From Pleurotus djamor (lineage: Eukaryota; Basidiomycota; Agaricomycetes; Agaricales; Pleurotaceae), in contig JAPEVF010001378.1 in assembly GCA_029747585.1 (NCBI GenBank), positions 1 through 10,405 of the forward strand: a stretch of 10,405 bases of DNA, given 5' to 3'. The notes under the pieces were generated by a model that did no database searches, was not told the origin of the DNA, and saw only the letters and a list, made by a program, of their open reading frames with translations. Positions 8,262 to 10,405 of the stretch are shown here, one piece after another; the stretch's first letter is position 1; each line of letters opens with the position of its first letter. Both the position numbers and the translations under genes were made by a program.

Positions 8262-9827
8262 ATGCACTTACTTGACCTTCCGGAAGATGCTCTCTTATCC
8301 ATCATTTCCTGTATCAGTGTTGCAGACCTTTACACGTTACTCTGCGTCTCGCGCTCGTTGCAATACCTCGTTATCCCAGCCTATCTTCGTCGGCACGGAA
8401 TCAAGAATACAACGCCCACTCGGATACCCAAAGCATCGTTTGCGTTCAACAATAGAAGCCTCCAGGCGCTGCGAGGCCTTCTCATCCATACCCAGAAAGT
8501 GCCCTGGAGCATCGGCACTGCGCAGTTTCGCTTCCGCCTCGACGGGAATCCAGGATACGTCACGGATATCAAGCGCGCAACGCGGTTTCTGCGAGATCAG
8601 GTGGAGGATATCCAGGTCCTCGTTGTGGACGCGTTGCCTCTTCTCGGGAAATACGAACGGAAGTATCCCTCCCCCGTCCAACAGGCCGAGCGCTCGGAAT
8701 GGGAAGAAGAGTTCTTGCAGTTGATGGTTTTGGGGAGTAATCGTACGCAGAAGAGGATGGATTTCACGTTGTGGGTGCAAGGAGGGATGGCTGGGTATGG
8801 TGGCGGCGAAACATGGCACGAGCTCGATTTCCCTTCAAGACCCGTTGCTGCGGCGAAGTCCAAGATCAAGGATGTTTTGACGTCCTTCCATCGTTCCGGG
8901 GAGAAGTACAACCGTGCGCTTGCCCCAGAGGAGGTGAAGGTTTCCAGTCGCCTACCTTTGATGCCAAAGTTCTTGCTTTGCACAGTGGCTATCCTTTCGG
9001 CGGACGCGGTGACACGGATCGAACTCGACTGTGTGCTATCCTCATCGGAATGGTCGCATTTCTTGCCTTTGATCCGTACTCCGAACCTCCGTTTCCTTTC
9101 GATGACTTCACCCAATCTGGAGCTTGGCGATGCGGAGAAGTTCATTGTCCGGCACGAAACGACGCTAAGGGAGCTCGAGCTGCGTACAATCGATGCAAGA
9201 GATCAACTGTCGCATTCAAAAGAGCTTAAGCTCCCTTACCTGACCTCATTGACCGGAAGGCCTGCCGATGTTGCGTATATCCTAGCGACTGCGACGAATG
9301 ACACTTTGCCCTCTCTTCACCGCATTGTGATCGAAACTACGATCCTCATGGAAAGCTATGCTTGTGTCGAAGGAGCGTTATGGTCGCTAGCACGTTGGAC
9401 GCAGGACAGTCCGCATCGAGTATCACTAGTTCTATTGCTACTCGCCTCTGATGGACGAGAAGATTGGCTTAGACGTCTTCACAACTCTGCGACTGGCAGC
9501 CCTACCTCTTCATCTTCACCAGAAGACAGAGTAGCATCCGCTCCGGAGCCCCGGCTGTCTTGTGTGAAAGAGCTTGAAATCAGCTCGGGAGGGGTTTACG
9601 ATTTCACCGATCCCTTCATGGCATGGTTACCAAACTGGCTTGGTTGGTGGCCTTCCTTGACGAAGATCTCAACGCCGCATCGCTTCTATGCCCACTCGCC
9701 TTTTACGGACCCGGCGCAGACCAAGGCCGCTACGCAGCAGTTCGTTGATGCATGTGTGGAGAAGTGTTCGACGAGTTTGAGGATGGTCAAGGTTGGAGGC
9801 GAGGAATTTAAGCTGACCGAACGGTGA
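8262..9827 (+). CDS. F-box protein with weak LRR-like region, 521 aa
   Basis: F-box proteins are the substrate-recognition subunits of SCF ubiquitin ligases, binding Skp1 through the F-box. Residues 3-42 fit an F-box: LLDLPEDALLSIISCIS followed by the DL..L..VSRSL..LV pattern. The centre (about 240-330) has leucine-rich strand/helix units such as TRIELDCV and NLRFLSM, resembling the degenerate LRRs common in Agaricomycete F-box proteins. Residues 395-435 are a Ser/Pro-rich low-complexity stretch, probably a loop. The C-terminal part has a Trp-rich patch (about 452-467). The gene is one uninterrupted exon, unlike its intron-rich neighbours. The ATG at 8262 has G at -3 and begins right at the F-box, so it is the natural start. 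Targets cannot be inferred. The frames on the opposite strand are shadows. Confidence 0.85.
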   Translation: MHLLDLPEDALLSIISCISVADLYTLLCVSRSLQYLVIPAYLRRHGIKNTTPTRIPKASFAFNNRSLQALRGLLIHTQKVPWSIGTAQFRFRLDGNPGYVTDIKRATRFLRDQVEDIQVLVVDALPLLGKYERKYPSPVQQAERSEWEEEFLQLMVLGSNRTQKRMDFTLWVQGGMAGYGGGETWHELDFPSRPVAAAKSKIKDVLTSFHRSGEKYNRALAPEEVKVSSRLPLMPKFLLCTVAILSADAVTRIELDCVLSSSEWSHFLPLIRTPNLRFLSMTSPNLELGDAEKFIVRHETTLRELELRTIDARDQLSHSKELKLPYLTSLTGRPADVAYILATATNDTLPSLHRIVIETTILMESYACVEGALWSLARWTQDSPHRVSLVLLLLASDGREDWLRRLHNSATGSPTSSSSPEDRVASAPEPRLSCVKELEISSGGVYDFTDPFMAWLPNWLGWWPSLTKISTPHRFYAHSPFTDPAQTKAATQQFVDACVEKCSTSLRMVKVGGEEFKLTER

Positions 9828-9872
9828 ATTTTTGTGTGGTCTTTATACTGCGGATAGTAGAATGTGCGGACA

Positions 9873-9918
9873 ATACTATGGTTGAGTGGTAGTGCGTAAG
9901 GTGCCCTTAGTGCGTAAT
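9873..9918 (+). repeat. Left terminal inverted repeat of the MITE
   Basis: The repeat contains two direct copies of TAGTGCGTAA (9890-9899 and 9908-9917) flanking the palindrome TAAGG-TGC-CCTTA (9897-9909). This arrangement looks like a duplicated protein-binding site, as transposase sites often are. Confidence 0.85.
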
Positions 9919-10168
9919 CGCCCGAAAAACATACCTTCCCCCCNAATTTCTTGCCACNAAAAAATTGATCGTAGCCTCCGATAATGTCTCCCTTCGCCCT
10001 CCAGCTTTTATAATGGGCGTACGTTAGCTGGACGTTGAGTTGACTTTCGAGGAAGGTGTCACGGTGGCCGAGCAGCCGGTGCGGAGAGTGAAAGAAATTA
10101 GGGGTTTTCGCAGACATTCTGCTAGCGTGGGAGGATGGCTTCCAAAATTTGATNTGACATTGTGTGAC

Positions 10169-10214
10169 ATTACGCACTAAGGGCACCTTACGCACTACCA
10201 CTCAACCATAGTAT
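10169..10214 (-). repeat. Right terminal inverted repeat of the MITE
   Basis: Exact reverse complement of 9873-9918 with the same internal TTACGCACTA copies. Just inside it, TGACAT occurs at 10155-10160 and again at 10165-10170, overlapping the repeat's inner edge. The left side has no counterpart of this. Confidence 0.85.
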
Positions 10215-10265
10215 GTGACGACTGGGTATCGCTAAAACAACGATAAACTAGGCCCCACACGCAAA

Positions 10266-10405
10266 TCAAACGTTTCTAAAACCAGCAGACTTTCGGATCG
10301 AATTGAGGAGGATACTATCTTTATCACCTCCCACATCGAAAAGCCCGCCAAACCCCTTGTCCTTGATGAATTTCCCTTTGTCCAGAGGCAGGCGTCGCGA
10401 ACGTT
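10266..10405 (-). CDS. Probable 3' end of an unidentified gene (partial)
   Basis: On the minus strand the frame ending at TGA 10268-10266 is open to the window edge and encodes 45 residues rich in Lys, Arg, Gly and Phe, including DKGFGGLFDVGG. Both other minus-strand frames give less protein-like sequence. No domain is recognised. The gene would start outside the window and converge on the F-box gene, with the MITE between their 3' ends. Only composition and position support this call. Confidence 0.4.
   Translation of the reverse strand, partial: RSRRLPLDKGKFIKDKGFGGLFDVGGDKDSILLNSIRKSAGFRNV

Larger units (their letters stand above)
9873..10214. mobile_element. 342-bp MITE with perfect 46-bp terminal inverted repeats
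   Basis: Positions 9873-9918 are the exact reverse complement of 10169-10214 (46 of 46 bases). Pairing stops at 9872/10215 outside and 9919/10168 inside. The outermost bases (ATACTATGG...CCATAGTAT) allow the boundary to be read as TA...TA, the target duplication of Tc1/mariner-type elements; because this region is itself palindromic the true edge and duplication are uncertain. The 250-bp interior has no supported transposase gene, so the element is non-autonomous. A minus-strand frame reads across it (9686-10201) but includes three ambiguous bases and starts inside the repeat. It lies 45 bp after the F-box stop codon and 51 bp from the end of a converging gene. Confidence 0.87.

Noticed and set aside
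8597..9145. Long minus-strand frames opposite the F-box gene
   Set aside because: The plus-strand frame is much longer, begins at an F-box and explains the region; the opposite frames show no domain.
9686..10201. Minus-strand open frame of 171 codons across the MITE
   Set aside because: It starts inside the terminal repeat, contains three ambiguous codons and runs into the F-box gene antisense. A short protein-like stretch inside is not enough to claim a gene.
1..10405. CRISPR array, bacterial operon or prophage features
   Set aside because: No spaced direct repeats or Shine-Dalgarno-led gene runs; splice sites show eukaryotic DNA throughout.

Overview
The window looks like nuclear DNA of a basidiomycete fungus, most likely an Agaricomycete. 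The genes are compact and broken by many 49-62 bp introns with GTRAGT-type donors and CAG/TAG acceptors. TATA boxes sit 60-85 bp upstream of three start codons, and one gene is an F-box/LRR-like protein of a kind that is abundant in mushroom genomes. Four ambiguous bases (2929, 9944, 9958, 10154) indicate a draft assembly.

Layout: 1-817 holds no gene I can support. 818-2070 (minus) is a complete six-exon aldo/keto reductase of 323 residues; its last exon lies beyond an in-frame TAG that is part of a splice donor. 2071-2946 is intergenic, with the reductase TATA box and a weak trace of a decayed F-box/LRR-like sequence. 2947-4451 (minus) is a six-exon gene for a 408-residue, nearly all-helical protein with one short membrane-seeking segment, the layout of ClyA-superfamily alpha pore-forming proteins (Hbl/Nhe, XaxA/YaxA). 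4452-5535 is a divergent promoter region of about 1.1 kb. 5536-7974 (plus) is a three-exon gene for a 775-residue protein: a beta-rich N-terminal part, a long helical/coiled-coil centre with an Ala/Glu-rich stretch and a Gly/Ala-rich hydrophobic helix, and a beta-rich C-terminal domain. 8262-9827 (plus) is an intronless F-box protein of 521 residues. 9873-10214 is a 342-bp non-autonomous DNA transposon (MITE) with perfect 46-bp terminal inverted repeats. 10266-10405 (minus) is probably the 3' end of another gene, converging on the F-box gene with the MITE between them.

The most interesting part is the head-to-head pair 2947-4451 / 5536-7974. Both products are predicted to be mainly helical, lack a signal peptide and carry a candidate membrane-inserting stretch. 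They share a promoter region, which also contains a 14-bp motif repeated near each gene. I infer a candidate two-component membrane-acting (defensive pore-forming type) system. This rests on architecture read by eye, not on a database match. The aldo/keto reductase and F-box genes look like unrelated neighbours.
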